The notes under the pieces: generated by a model | Database searches by the model: none | What the model was told of the DNA's origin: nothing | The model's input: only the letters and a program-made list of their open reading frames with translations | In this document: positions 1 through 12,069 of the stretch, piece after piece | How positions within the stretch are numbered: position 1 is the first letter of the stretch | Layout of the letters: the number at the start of each line of letters is the position of its first letter | Source: Mesostigma viride | Taxonomy: Eukaryota; Streptophyta; Mesostigmatophyceae; Mesostigmatales; Mesostigmataceae | Assembly: GCA_009746045.1 (NCBI GenBank) | Contig: RPFO01002108.1 | Span: 1-64,000 of the forward strand | Length of the DNA stretch: 64,000 bases | Direction: 5' to 3' | Translations under genes and position numbers: made by a program

Positions 1-3000
1 ATGCACGCAAGGGCGAGTGCAAAAACATGTACATACACCGCGCACGCAAGGGGCAACTGCACACACATGGACATACACAGCACGCAAGGGGCGGCTGCAC
101 ACACATGTACATCCACCGCGCACGCAAGGGGCGGCTGCACACACACGTACACACCGCGCACGCAAGGGGCGGCTGCACACACACGTACACACACCGCGCA
201 CGCAAGGGGCAATGCACAACACGTACACACACCGCGCACGCAAGGGCGAGTGCGCACACACGTACATACACCGCGCACGCAAGGGGGCTGCACACACACG
301 TACATACACCGCGCACGCAAGGGCAACTGCAACACACGTACATACCGCGCACGCAAGGGCGGCATGCACAAACGTACAACACCGCGCACGCAAGGGGCAA
401 CTGCACACACACGTACACACACCGCGCACGCACGGGGCGGCTGCACACACACGTACATACACGCGCACGCAAGGGCGGCGCTGCACACACACGTACATAA
501 CCGCACGCAAGGGGCTGCACACACAGTACATCCACCGCGCACGCAAGGGGCGGCTGCAACACACGTACATACACCGCGCACGCAAGGCGGACTGCACACA
601 CATGTACATACACCGCGCACGCAAGGGGCGGCTGCACACACACGTACATACACCGCGCACGCAAGGCGGCTGCACACACACGTACATCCACCGCGCACGC
701 AAGGGGCAACTGCACACACATGTACACACACCGCGCACGCAAGGGGCGGCTGCACACACACGTACATCCACCGCGCACGCAAGGGGCGGCTGCACACACA
801 CGTACATCCACCGCGCACGCAAGGGGCAACTGCACACACACGTACATCCACCGCGCACGCAAGGGGCGGCTGCACACACACGTACACACCGCGCACGCAA
901 GGGGCAACTGCACACACATGTACACACACCGCGCACGCAAGGGCGGCTGCACACACACGTACCACACCGCGCACGCAAGGGCGGCTGCACACACACGTAC
1001 ATACACCGCGCACGCAAGGGCGGCTGCACACACATGTACATACACCGCGCACGCAAGGGGCGGCTGCACACACATGTACACACACCGCGCACGCAAGGGG
1101 CCTGCACACACACGTACACACACGCGCACGCAGGGGCGGCTGCACACACACGTACATACACCGCGCACGCAAGGGCGGCTGCACACACACGTACATCCAC
1201 CGCGCACGCAAGGGGCACTGCACACACATGTACACACACCGCGCACGCAAGGGCGGCTGCACACACACGTACACACACCGCGCACGGGGCGGCTGCACAC
1301 ACACGTACACACACCGCGCACGCAAGGGCGGCTGCACACACACGTACACCACCGCGCACGCAAGGGCGGCTGCACACACACGTACACACACCGCGCACGC
1401 AAGGGGCGGCTGCACACACACGTACACACACCGCACGCAAGGGGCGGCTGCACACACATGTACATACACCGCGCACGCAAGGGGCGGCTGCACACACACG
1501 TACACACACGCACGCAAGGGCACTGCACACACAGTACACACACCGCGCACGCAAGGGGCTGCACACACACGTACATCCACCGCGCACGCAAGGGGCGGCT
1601 GCACACACACGTACACACACCATGCACGCAAGGGCGGCTGCACACACATGTACACACACCGCGCACGCAAGGGCGGCTGCACACACACGTACACACACCG
1701 CGCACGCAAGGGGCGGCTGCACACACATGTACACACCATGCACGCAAGGGGCGGCTGCACACACACGTACACACACCGCGCACGCAAGGGCGACTGCACA
1801 CACACGTACACACACCGCGCACGCAAGGGGCGGCTGCACACACACGTACACACACCGCGCACGCAAGGCGGCTGCACACACACGTACATACACCGCGCAC
1901 GCAAGGGGCTGCACACACACGTACACACACCATGCACGCACGGCTGCACACACACGTACACACACGCACGCAAGGGCTGCACACACACGTACACCACCGC
2001 GCACGCAAGGGGCGGCTGCACACACACGTACATCCACCGCGCACGCAAGGGGCGAGTGCAAACACATGTACATACACCATGCACGCAAGGGGCGGCTGCA
2101 CACACATGTACATCCACCGCGCACGCAAGGGGCGAGTGCACACACACGTACACACACCGCGCACGCAAGGGGCGGCTGCACACACACGTACACACACCAT
2201 GCACGCAATTGCCGGCATGCACACACACGTACATCCACCGCGCACGCAAGGGGCAACTGCACACACATGTACACACACCGCGCACGCTTGGGGCAGCTGC
2301 ACACACATGTACACACACCGCGCACGCAAGGGCCGGCTGCACACACACGTACACACACCATGCACGCAAGGGCATGCACACACACGTACACACACCGCGC
2401 ACGCAAGGGGCGGCTGCACACACACGTACACACACCATGCACGCAATTGCCGGCATGCACACACACGTACGTCCACCGCGCACGCAAGGGGCAACTGCAC
2501 ACACATGTACACACACCGCGCACGCAAGGGGCAGCTGCACACACACGTACATACACCGCGCACGCAAGGGGCGGCTGCACACACACGTACACACACCGCG
2601 CACGCAAGGGGCGGCTGCACACACACGTACATACACCGCGCACGCAAGGGGCAACTGCACACACATGTACATACACCGCGCACGCAAGGGGCAACTGCAC
2701 ACACATGTACCTACACCGCGCACGCAAGGGGCAACTGCACACACACGTACACACCGCGCACGCAAGGGGCGGCTGCACACACACGTACCTACACCGCGCA
2801 CGCAAGGGGCGGCTGCACACACACGTACACACACCATGCACGCAAGGGCCGGCTGCACACACACGTACATCCACCGCGCACGCAAGGGGCAACTGCACAC
2901 ACACGTACACCACCGCGCACGCAAGGGGCGGCTGCACACACACGTACACACACCGCGCACGCAAGGGGCAACTGCACACACATGTACACACACCGCGCAC

Positions 3001-6000
3001 GCTTGGGGCGGCTGCACACACACGTACCTACACCGCGCACGCAAGGGGCGGCTGCACACACACGTACATACACCGCGCACGCAAGGGGCAACTGCACACA
3101 CATGTACATACACCGCGCACGCAAGGGGCAACTGCACACACATGTACATACACCGCGCACGCAAGGGGCAACTGCACACACACGTACCTACACCGCGCAC
3201 GCAAGGGGCGGCTGCACACACACGTACCTACACCGCGCACGCAAGGGGCGGCTGCACACACACGTACACACACCATGCACGCAAGGGCCGGCTGCACACA
3301 CACGTACATCCCCCGCGCACGCAAGGGGCGGCTGCACACACACGTACCTACACCGCGCACGCAAGGGGCGGCTGCACACACACGTACATCCACCGCGCAC
3401 GCAAGGGGCAACTGCACACACATGTACACACACCGCGCACGCTTGGGGCAGCTGCACACACATGTACACACACCGCGCACGCAAGGGGCGGCTGCACACA
3501 CACGTACATCCACCGCGCACGCAAGGGGCAACTGCACACACACGTACATCCACCGCGCACGCAAGGGGCGGCTGCACACACACGTACACACACCGCGCAC
3601 GCAAGGGGCGACTGCACACACATGTACATCCACCGCGCACGCAAGGGCCGGCTGCACACACACGTACACACACCATGCACGCAAGGGCCGGCTGCACACA
3701 CACGTACATCCACCGCGCACGCAAGGGCCGGCTGCACACACACGTACATACACCGCGCACGCAAGGGGCAACTGCACACACATGTACACACACCGCGCAC
3801 GCAAGGGGCAACTGCACACACACGTACACACACCGCGCACGCTTGGGGCGGCTGCACACACACGTACCTACACCGCGCACGCAAGGGGCGGCTGCACACA
3901 CACGTACATCCACCGCGCACGCAAGGGGCAACTGCACACACATGTACACACACCGCGCACGCTTGGGGCAGCTGCACTCACATGTACACACACCGCGCAC
4001 GCAAGGGGCGGCTGCACACACACGTACATCCACCGCGCACGCAAGGGGCAACTGCACACACACGTACATCCACCGCGCACGCAAGGGGCGGCTGCACACA
4101 CACGTACACACACCGCGCACGCAAGGGGCAACTGCACACACATGTACACACACCGCGCACGCTTGGGGCGGCTGCACACACACGTACCTACACCGCGCAC
4201 GCAAGGGGCGGCTGCACACACACGTACATACACCGCGCACGCAAGGGGCAACTGCACACACATGTACATACACCGCGCACGCAAGGGGCAACTGCACACA
4301 CATGTACACACACCGCGCACGCAAGGGGCAACTGCACACACACGTACACACACCGCGCACGCTTGGGGCGGCTGCACACACACGTAAATACACCGCGCAC
4401 GCAAGGGGCGGCTGCACACACACGTACATCCACCGCGCACGCAAGGGGCAACTGCACACACATGTACACACACCGCGCACGCTTGGGGCAGCTGCACTCA
4501 CATGTACACACACCGCGCACGCAAGGGCCGGCTGCACACACACGAAAAACCACCGCGCACGCAAGGGGCAACTGCACACACACGTACATACACCGCGCAC
4601 GCAAGGGGCGGCTGCACACACACGTACACACACCGCGCACGCAAGGGGCAACTGCACACACATGTACACACACCGCGCACGCTTGGGGCGGCTGCACACA
4701 CACGTACCTACACCTTGCACGCAAGGGGCGGCTGCACACACACGTACATACACCGCGCACGCAAGGGGCAACTGCACACACATGTACATACACCGCGCAA
4801 CCACGGGGCGGCTGCACACACACGTACATACACCGCGCACGCAAGGGGCAACTGCACACACATGTACACACACCGCGCACGCTTGGGGCGGCTGCACACA
4901 CACGTACCTACACCGCGCACGCAAGGGGCGGCTGCACACACACGTACATACACCGCGCACGCAAGGGGCAACTGCACACACATGTACATACACCGCGCAA
5001 CCACGGGGCGGCTGCACACACACGTACACACACCGCGCACGCAAGGGGCAGCTGCACACACACGTACATACACCATGCACGCAAGGGGCTGCACACACAC
5101 TTACACACACCTTGCACGCAAGGGCCGGCATGCACACACACTGGCATACACCGCGCACGCAAGGGGCGGCTGCACACACGTACATACACCGCGCACGCAA
5201 GGGGCGAGTGCACACACACGTACACACACCGCGCACGCAATTAAGGGACGGCTGCACACACACGTACATACACCGCGCACGCAAGGGGCAACGGCACTCA
5301 CATGTACATACACCATGCACGCAAGGGGCGGCTGCACACACACGTACACACACCATGCACGCAAGGAGCGACTTCACGCACAGGTACACACACCATGCAC
5401 GCAAGGTTCGGCTGCACACACATGTACATCCACCGCGCACGCAAGGGGCGGCTGCACACACATGTACATACACCATGCACGCAAGGGGCGGCTGCACACA
5501 CCTGTACATCCACCGCGCACGCAAGGGGCGAGTGCACACACACGTACACACACCGCGCACGCAAGGGGCGGCTGCACACACACGTACACACACCATGCAC
5601 GCAAGGGCCGGCATGCACACACAGTATACACACACCGCGCACGCAAGGGGCGGCTGCACACACACGTACATACACTGCGCACGCAAGGGGCTGCTGCACA
5701 CACACTTACACTCACCATGCACGCAAGGGGCGGCTGCACACACACGTACATACACCGCGCACGCAAGGGACGGCTGCACACACACGTACATACACCGCGC
5801 ACGCAAGGGGCAACTGCCCGCACATGTACATCCACCGCGCACGCAATTAAGGGACGGCTGCACACACACGTACATACACCGCGCACGCAAGGGGCAACGG
5901 CACTCACATGGACATACACCATGCACGCAAGGGGCGGCTGCACACACACGTACATACACCGCGCACGCAAGGGGCTGCTGCACACACACTTACACACACA

Positions 6001-8530
6001 ATGCACGCAATTAGGGGCGACGGCACTCACATGTACATACTCTTGGGCGGCTGCACTCACATGTACATACACCGCGCATGCAAGGGGCAACTGCACACAC
6101 ACGTACACACACCATGCACGCAAGGGCCGGCATGCACACACACGTACATACACTGCGCACGCAAGGGGCAACTGCACACACACGTACACACACCATGCAC
6201 GGAAGGGACGGCTGCACTCACATGTACACACACCATGCACGCAAGGGCCGGCTGCACACACACGTACATACACCATGCACGCAAGGGGCTGCACACACAC
6301 TTACACACCACCTTGCACGCAAGGGCCGGCATGCACACACACTGGCATACACCGCGCACGCAAGGGGCGGCTGCACACACGTACATACACCGCGCACGCA
6401 AGGGGCGAGTGCACACACACGTACACACACCGCGCACGCAATTAAGGGACGGCTGCACACACACGTACATACACCGCGCACGCAAGGGGCAACGGCACTC
6501 ACATGTACATCCACCATGCACGCAAGGGGCGGCTGCACACACACGTACACACACCATGCACGCAAGGACAAGGATTCACACACATGTACACACACAAAGC
6601 ACGCAAGGGGCTGCTGCACACACACGTACATACACCGCGCACGCAAGGGGCGGCTGCACTCACATGTACACACACCACGCACGCAAGGGGCGGCTGCACA
6701 CACACGTACATACACTGCGCACGCACGGGGCGACTGCACACACATGTACATAAACCATGCACGCAAGGGGCGGCTGCACACACATGTACATACACCGCGC
6801 ACGCAAGGGGCGAGTGCAAACACATGTACATACACCGCGCACGCAAGGACAAGGATGCACACACATGTACATACACCGCGCACGCAAGGGGCGGCTGCAC
6901 ACACACGTACATACACCGCGCACGCAAGGGGCGAGTGCGCACACACGTACATACACCGCGCACGCAAGGGGCGGCTGCACACACACGTACATACACCGCG
7001 CACGCACGGGGCCAGTGCAAGCACATGTACATACACCATGCACGCAAGGGGCGGCTGCACACACATGTACATACACCGCGCACGCAAGGGGCGAGTGCAA
7101 ACACATGTACATACACCGCGCACGCAAGGGGCAACTGCCCGCACATGTACATCCACCGCACACGCAAGGGGCGGCTGCACACACATGTACATACACCGCG
7201 CACGCAAGGGGCGGCTGCACACACACGTACATACACCGCGCACGCAAGGGGCGAGTGCGCACACACGTACATACACCGCGCACGCAAGGGGGGCTGCACA
7301 CACACGTACATACACCGCGCACGCAAGGGGCCAGTGCAAGCACATGTACATACACCATGCACGCAAGGGCCGGCATGCACAGAAACGTACATACACCGCG
7401 CACGCAAGGGGCTGCTGCACACACACGTACACACACCATGCACGCACGGGGCGGCTGCACACACACGTACATCCACTGCGCACGCACGGGGCCGGCGACT
7501 GCACACACATGTACATAAACCATGCACGCAAGGGGCGGCTGCACACACATGTACATCCACCGCGCACGCAAGGGGCGAGTGCAAACACATGTACATACAC
7601 CGCGCACGCAAGGACAAGGATGCACACACATGTACATACACCGCGCACGCAAGGGGCGGCTGCACACGCACGTACATACACCGCGCACGCAAGGGGCGGC
7701 TGCACACACACGTACATACACCGCGCACGCACGGGGCCAGTGCAAGCACATGTACATACACCATGCACGCAAGGGGCGGCTGCACACACATGTACATACA
7801 CCGCGCACGCAAGGGGCGAGTGCAAACACATGTACATACACCGCGCACGCAAGGGGCAACTGCCCGCACATGTACATCCACCGCGCACGCAAGGGGCGGC
7901 TGCACACACATGTACACACACCATGCACGCAAGGACAAGGATGCACACACATGTACACACACCATGCACGCAAGGGGCGGCTGCACACACACGTACACAC
8001 ACCGCGCACGCAAGGGGCGAGTGCAAACACATGTACATACACCATGCACGCAAGGACAAGGATGCACACACATGTACACACACCATGCACGCAAGGGGCG
8101 GCTGCACACACACGTACATACACAATGCACGGTTGGGGCGACGGCACTCACATGTACATACACCATGCACGCAAGGACAAGGATGCACACACATGTACAT
8201 ACACCGCGCACGCAAGGGGCGGCTGCACACACACGTACATACACCGCGCACGCAAGGGGCGAGTGCGCACACACGTACATCCACCGCGCACGCAAGGGGC
8301 GGCTGCACACACACGTACATACACCGCGCACGCAATGGGCGAGTGCAAACACATGTACATACACCGCGCACGCAAGGGGCGGCTGCACACACACGTACAC
8401 ACACCATGCACGCAAGGGCCGGCATGCACACACACGTACATACACCGCGCACGCAAGGGGCGGCTGCACAGAAACGTACACACACCGCGCACGCAAGGGC
8501 CGGCTGCACACACATGTACATACACCTTGC
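1..8530. repeat. 40-bp satellite array, about 210 monomers, open at the left edge
   Basis: The monomer is about 40 bp: GCAAGGGGCGGCTGCACACA followed by CACGTACATACACCGCGCAC. Monomers are irregular in length in the first 2.5 kb and almost exactly 40 bp from about 2.5 to 5 kb. Recurrent variants include GCTTGGGGC for GCAAGGGGC, CCATGCAC for CCGCGCAC, and GGCAACTGC for GGCGGCTGC. Variant order repeats at three different longer periods in different zones (520, about 600 and 765 bp). Because 40 is not divisible by 3 and the monomer lacks stops, all frames on both strands stay open for kilobases; these frames are not genes. Function is unknown; a centromeric or subtelomeric satellite is possible. 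Confidence 0.95.
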
Positions 8531-8706
8531 ACGTACAACACACAACACACACACACAACAAAAAATTATATACACACACACACGCACACGCACACGCACA
8601 CGCACACGCACACGCACACGCACACGCACACGCACACGCACAACACACACAACACACACAACACACACACGCACACGTGAACAACACACACACACAACAA
8701 TTATAA
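8531..8706. repeat. CA-rich microsatellite with a CACACG hexamer core
   Basis: The satellite ends in imperfect CA repeats, about ten perfect CACACG hexamers (roughly 8576-8640), then AACACACAC runs to an AT-rich edge. It looks like a slippage product of the satellite's own CACACACG segment. Confidence 0.9.
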
Positions 8707-8807
8707 TATTAGTGTAGTATATCAAACAAAATAGTAATAAAGTATTTGCAAGCGTACTTCGTGTGAATTATGTGTAGACGAGAATAGAAGCTAAACAAAA
8801 CTCTAAT

Positions 8808-8875
8808 GGAGAAAGAGGGATTCGAACCCTTGGGAAAGTTACCCCATACATAGCATTCCACTCGGACATTTCTCC
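8808..8875 (-). pseudogene. class II tRNA-like relic (Ser/Leu type, anticodon arm missing)
   Basis: On the minus strand GGAGAAA and TTTCTCC form a perfect 7-bp acceptor stem. A D-arm-like TCCGAGTGGA follows, then a possible long variable arm (GGGGTAACTTTCCC) and a T arm with loop TTCGAAT between AAGGG and CCCTC (one mismatch). The whole is 68 nt and has no room for a 17-nt anticodon arm, so it cannot be a working tRNA. The order of parts fits a Ser or Leu tRNA, nuclear or organellar. It could instead be a tRNA-derived SINE head. Confidence 0.5.
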
Positions 8876-8908
8876 GAAAAAAAGGTCACGTAAGCTAAGG
8901 GTGGAGAG

Positions 8909-8964
8909 TTAAGGGTGTAGGTTGTAGGATGTATGGTGTAGGGTGTAGGGTGTAGGGTGTAGGG
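8909..8964 (+). repeat. telomere-like heptamer tract (TGTAGGG)n
   Basis: Eight consecutive heptads are TTAAGGG, TGTAGGT, TGTAGGA, TGTATGG and four TGTAGGG. The consensus differs by one base from the TTTAGGG telomere repeat of plants and many algae. It lies 200 bp from the end of the satellite array, which suggests a former subtelomere. Chance slippage of a G/T-rich word is the alternative. Confidence 0.6.
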
Positions 8965-9299
8965 TGTCTTGAGCTTTCTTTTTTGAGATCAATAGAGTCC
9001 CCTTCCATGATCATGTGCGTGATCTGGTTATGATTTTCATCTATGGCGTGTGTGGCCACATCGTGTATTTACAACTTTCTAGCCATGGATAACTAGGTAA
9101 CCATAAATTGGTTACCATGATAACTAGGTAAAAACGTGTTGGTTTCAGAATACATGTGATCGCTGCATTGTCATCTACAATGTACAAATCAATCACGGAT
9201 TTCGGGGCTACGGATTTCGGGGCTAAGTTTTTGTGGGTAGAGATTGGCAAGGGTGTCTTTATCTTGCCACTTGGTCACTTGGTGTGCATTACGTCTGTT

Positions 9300-10130
9300 C
9301 TTGCGTTGGAGTCAAAAAACTGTCCGTGTGTGGTGGTGGACTTTTCCTCACGGGCAGTCGCCATATGTCATACAAGCACTTGTTCGGCGTACCACTAGCT
9401 CATGTATGTCACCATTGTAATTTTGCGTTGTAACAGCATTTCTCGGAGCCAACGGCCGTTGGACTCAAAAAACTGACCGTGTGTGGTGGTGGACTTTTCC
9501 TCACGGGCAGTCGCCATATGTCATACAAGCACTTGTTCGGCGTACCACTAGCTCGTGGATGTCACCATTGTAATTTTGAGTTGTAACAGCATTTCTCGGA
9601 GCCAACGGCCGTTGGACTTCGAAAAACTGATAGCCTTGTCTGAAGGTGTGTGCGTGAATGGCACATGTGCATCGTCGGGGGGAGTTTTCTCAAGAGCCAC
9701 ATGTGGTAGTGTAAGGTGGGCATGCTTAGTGCGTACGGGTGGGAGGGACAAGAGGTGCAGAAGTTGACGGCTTTTGACCTTGGGAAATGACACGGCACAC
9801 ATAAGACAACAAAGTGATAATTTTAATGTCTTTACTGGTGTACTGTCAATTTCTCCGAGCCAACGGCCGTTGGACTCTCGAAACTCTCCTGTCTACAAAG
9901 TGTGTGCGTGCGATGGCACTTGTTCCATGTGCCGGGGGGGGGTGAGAAATCTGTCGTTCATTAATTTGTGCCTCGTCGGGGTGGGCATGCATGAATTTGT
10001 GCCTCGTCGGGGTGGACATGCATGAAAGCATTTTCATTGGTACTCGGGGTTCAATATTTTTGTCTTGCTGTTGAAACGTCGACGTGCTCTTCTCCTGCTC
10101 TTTTTTTTTCCTACTCAACGGCCGTTGGTG
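9300..10130. repeat. degenerate tandem repeats carrying a CCAACGGCCGTTGG palindrome
   Basis: Two clear copies with a 153-bp period start at 9308 and 9461 (both with TCAAAAAACTG and then GTGTGTGGTGGTGGAC). More decayed units follow. The 14-bp palindrome CCAACGGCCGTTGG occurs at 9449, 9602 and 9860, and with one or two changes at 10115 and 11168. A second shared word, GTGTGTGCGTG followed by ATGGCAC, follows the palindrome at about 9646 and 9898. No coding function is visible. Confidence 0.75.
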
Positions 10131-10430
10131 CTTTTAAACTTGCCCAGCGTTATGACTAGGATGCCCTTCTTTACTGCTAGCCACCGCCCCTTGTGTACAA
10201 TGCTAGAATTAGGCCGGGGTAATGGTACACGTCCACCGCGTCCCCAGTGCAAGGTTCGTGAATGCGCTGGTTCGTAAAAAATTCGGCACTTGGAAGGTTC
10301 GAACACCTGACCCCACTTTCGTTATTTCAACATGCCCTGAACGAAAAAGCTGCGTAAAGGATACATTAACCGTTCCCTGTTATTCTTGATTATATTGCGA
10401 TATCATGGACGTACACACGCGGTTGGTGGT

Positions 10431-10564
10431 CCGTACTTGCCAACTGCACTTGCAAACTGACTGACTGACTGCCTCCGTTACGCACTTGCGTGTGTTTCCG
10501 TACTTGCCAACTGAACTTGCAAACTGACTGAATGACTGCCTCCGTTACGACTAACAAGTGAACG
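10431..10564. repeat. two tandem copies of a 67-bp unit
   Basis: CCGTACTTGCCAACTG begins at 10431 and again at 10498. Both copies contain TTGCAAACTGACTGA and GACTGCCTCCGTTACG. Confidence 0.85.
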
Positions 10565-11648
10565 ACGAGTGAGCTACTAAAGTTTTGTTCAGTTCATTGT
10601 GTCTATATGTACATAGCCGTTTCTTCAAAACCGTTGCGTGGATACCTTGATTCTGGGTTCGCTGATACTTGTTTCCCATTTTAAATCTCCCGTCCATAAT
10701 TGGATACATGTAATGTAGGAGGATACCCACTTGCCCGAAATCCGCGTAACGGGTGATTAGTACTGCTGTAAGCGGAACCACAGACAAATCTGTCTAACGG
10801 GCTAACATTATTGTCCTTCATGTACTGGTTTTTGCACGCAGGACGCCATTCGCAACACCGCCTGACGGAGTCGGATGGACCGGACGTGCGTGAGGCTGCT
10901 GTTCACAGTCGTGAAGTTGGCAGACATTAATATCAACACGGTCACGAGAATTCGTCCAGAGAATAATTGATGCTTGTGACGTGCTCGACGGCTGCGATGA
11001 CCGAGATGATGCGTGTAGTGCACAGCGTCCGAGACGTCGCGACACCCGTGGCTGTCCTGTTGATGCGAACGCACGGTGACGAGACGGAGCCCATTATATA
11101 GGTGGATTACAAGTTAGAACGGCCCTCGCGGTTGCACTGTTTAATCGCGAACGTGGATTTTGCGGAGCCGACGGCCGTTGGGGATTGGAAATCTGATGAT
11201 ATCGGGGCTGCGCACGACATCGAGGAACTGGGGATCGACGTAGGTCTACAGGCTCACTTGTCCGTCAACATGTATGGCCTCGCTTGACTGTCATCATCTT
11301 GACATGTACATAACTAGTTCATATACCATGCATTTGACACTGCCTGCACGTGGATTTTCCAGACATACATTGAGGGTAATTATAACTCGAAAGCACTACG
11401 TACGATTGAGACGTCCGGTCGTAGAGCAGATGCACTGGAGCTTTCTGATCTTCCAATTGATGGGTCTGTAATTATGTAAGATATTCAGATATCGCGATGA
11501 CTCGAGCATCGATGCATGGAATGTAATAATGTATTTCATTCAATTATACATCCAATTTAACTCCGCAATTGAGGGGCACACATGTCCATCAGCCCGAGAC
11601 AACATTTCCCAAGTAATTTTCGATTAGTGATTTAGTGTGGGCCTCCCC
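10565..11648. other. intergenic, no gene recognised
   Basis: Only short frames without recognisable similarity are present. A variant of the palindromic motif (CCGACGGCCGTTGG) lies at 11168. The right edge is the truncated start of the LTR retrotransposon. Confidence 0.5.
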
Positions 11649-11804
11649 TATCATTGTAAGGAAGTAGGTCATCTTAAACGTGAGTGCCCCAAGTTCCTTT
11701 CGGGTGCTCCCCCTCATCCCGACGCTCGCCCTCCTCGTACCCCTCAGCGTGCTCCTATTCGTCCTACTTCAGGACGCATTCCTTCAGCTACCCCTAGTGA
11801 ATGA
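11649..11804 (+). pseudogene. gag: gag C-terminal remnant with degenerate CCHC zinc knuckle
   Basis: In this frame the residues YHCKEVGHLKREC appear, the end of a retroviral-type CX2CX4HX4C nucleocapsid knuckle. The first cysteine is replaced by proline at the very point where homology starts. An in-frame TGA lies upstream at 11628. A Pro/Arg-rich tail runs to a TGA at 11802-11804 that overlaps an ATG at 11801 (GAATGA). The frame from that ATG reaches a G8 tract at about 11935-11942 and then a stop, while the pol frame is open across the tract. The G tract is thus the likely place of a frame change. Confidence 0.65.
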
Positions 11805-12069
11805 ATGCTGTGCAGACAGGATCCCCAGGGTTCCCCTATGATAATCAGGCTCCCGCACCCTCTTCGCTCCCTCGTGACCCTCCAGCAGTGGCTTTTTCGC
11901 CAGGGTCTTCTTCGGGGTTAGTTCCTATGGATTTGGGGGGGGAGGGGGAACAGTAGGCCTGTCAGCCGGGGGTAACCTGGACAGGTCCTTAGATAGTACC
12001 CCAGATGAAAATTTTTGCCTGCCTGTTTTTATAACCTCTGTAGGAGCTGAATCTTCCCTACCACTACGT

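Noticed and set aside
1-8717. Giant open frames (up to 1764 codons) on both strands with His-Thr-Arg or Cys-Val repeats
   Set aside because: They are translations of the stop-free 40-bp satellite in every frame. Start codons are arbitrary and the repeat has no codon periodicity.
11100-11648. 5' LTR of the chromovirus
   Set aside because: No TGTTAC...GTAACA sequence like the 3' LTR is visible upstream. Homology starts inside the gag zinc knuckle.
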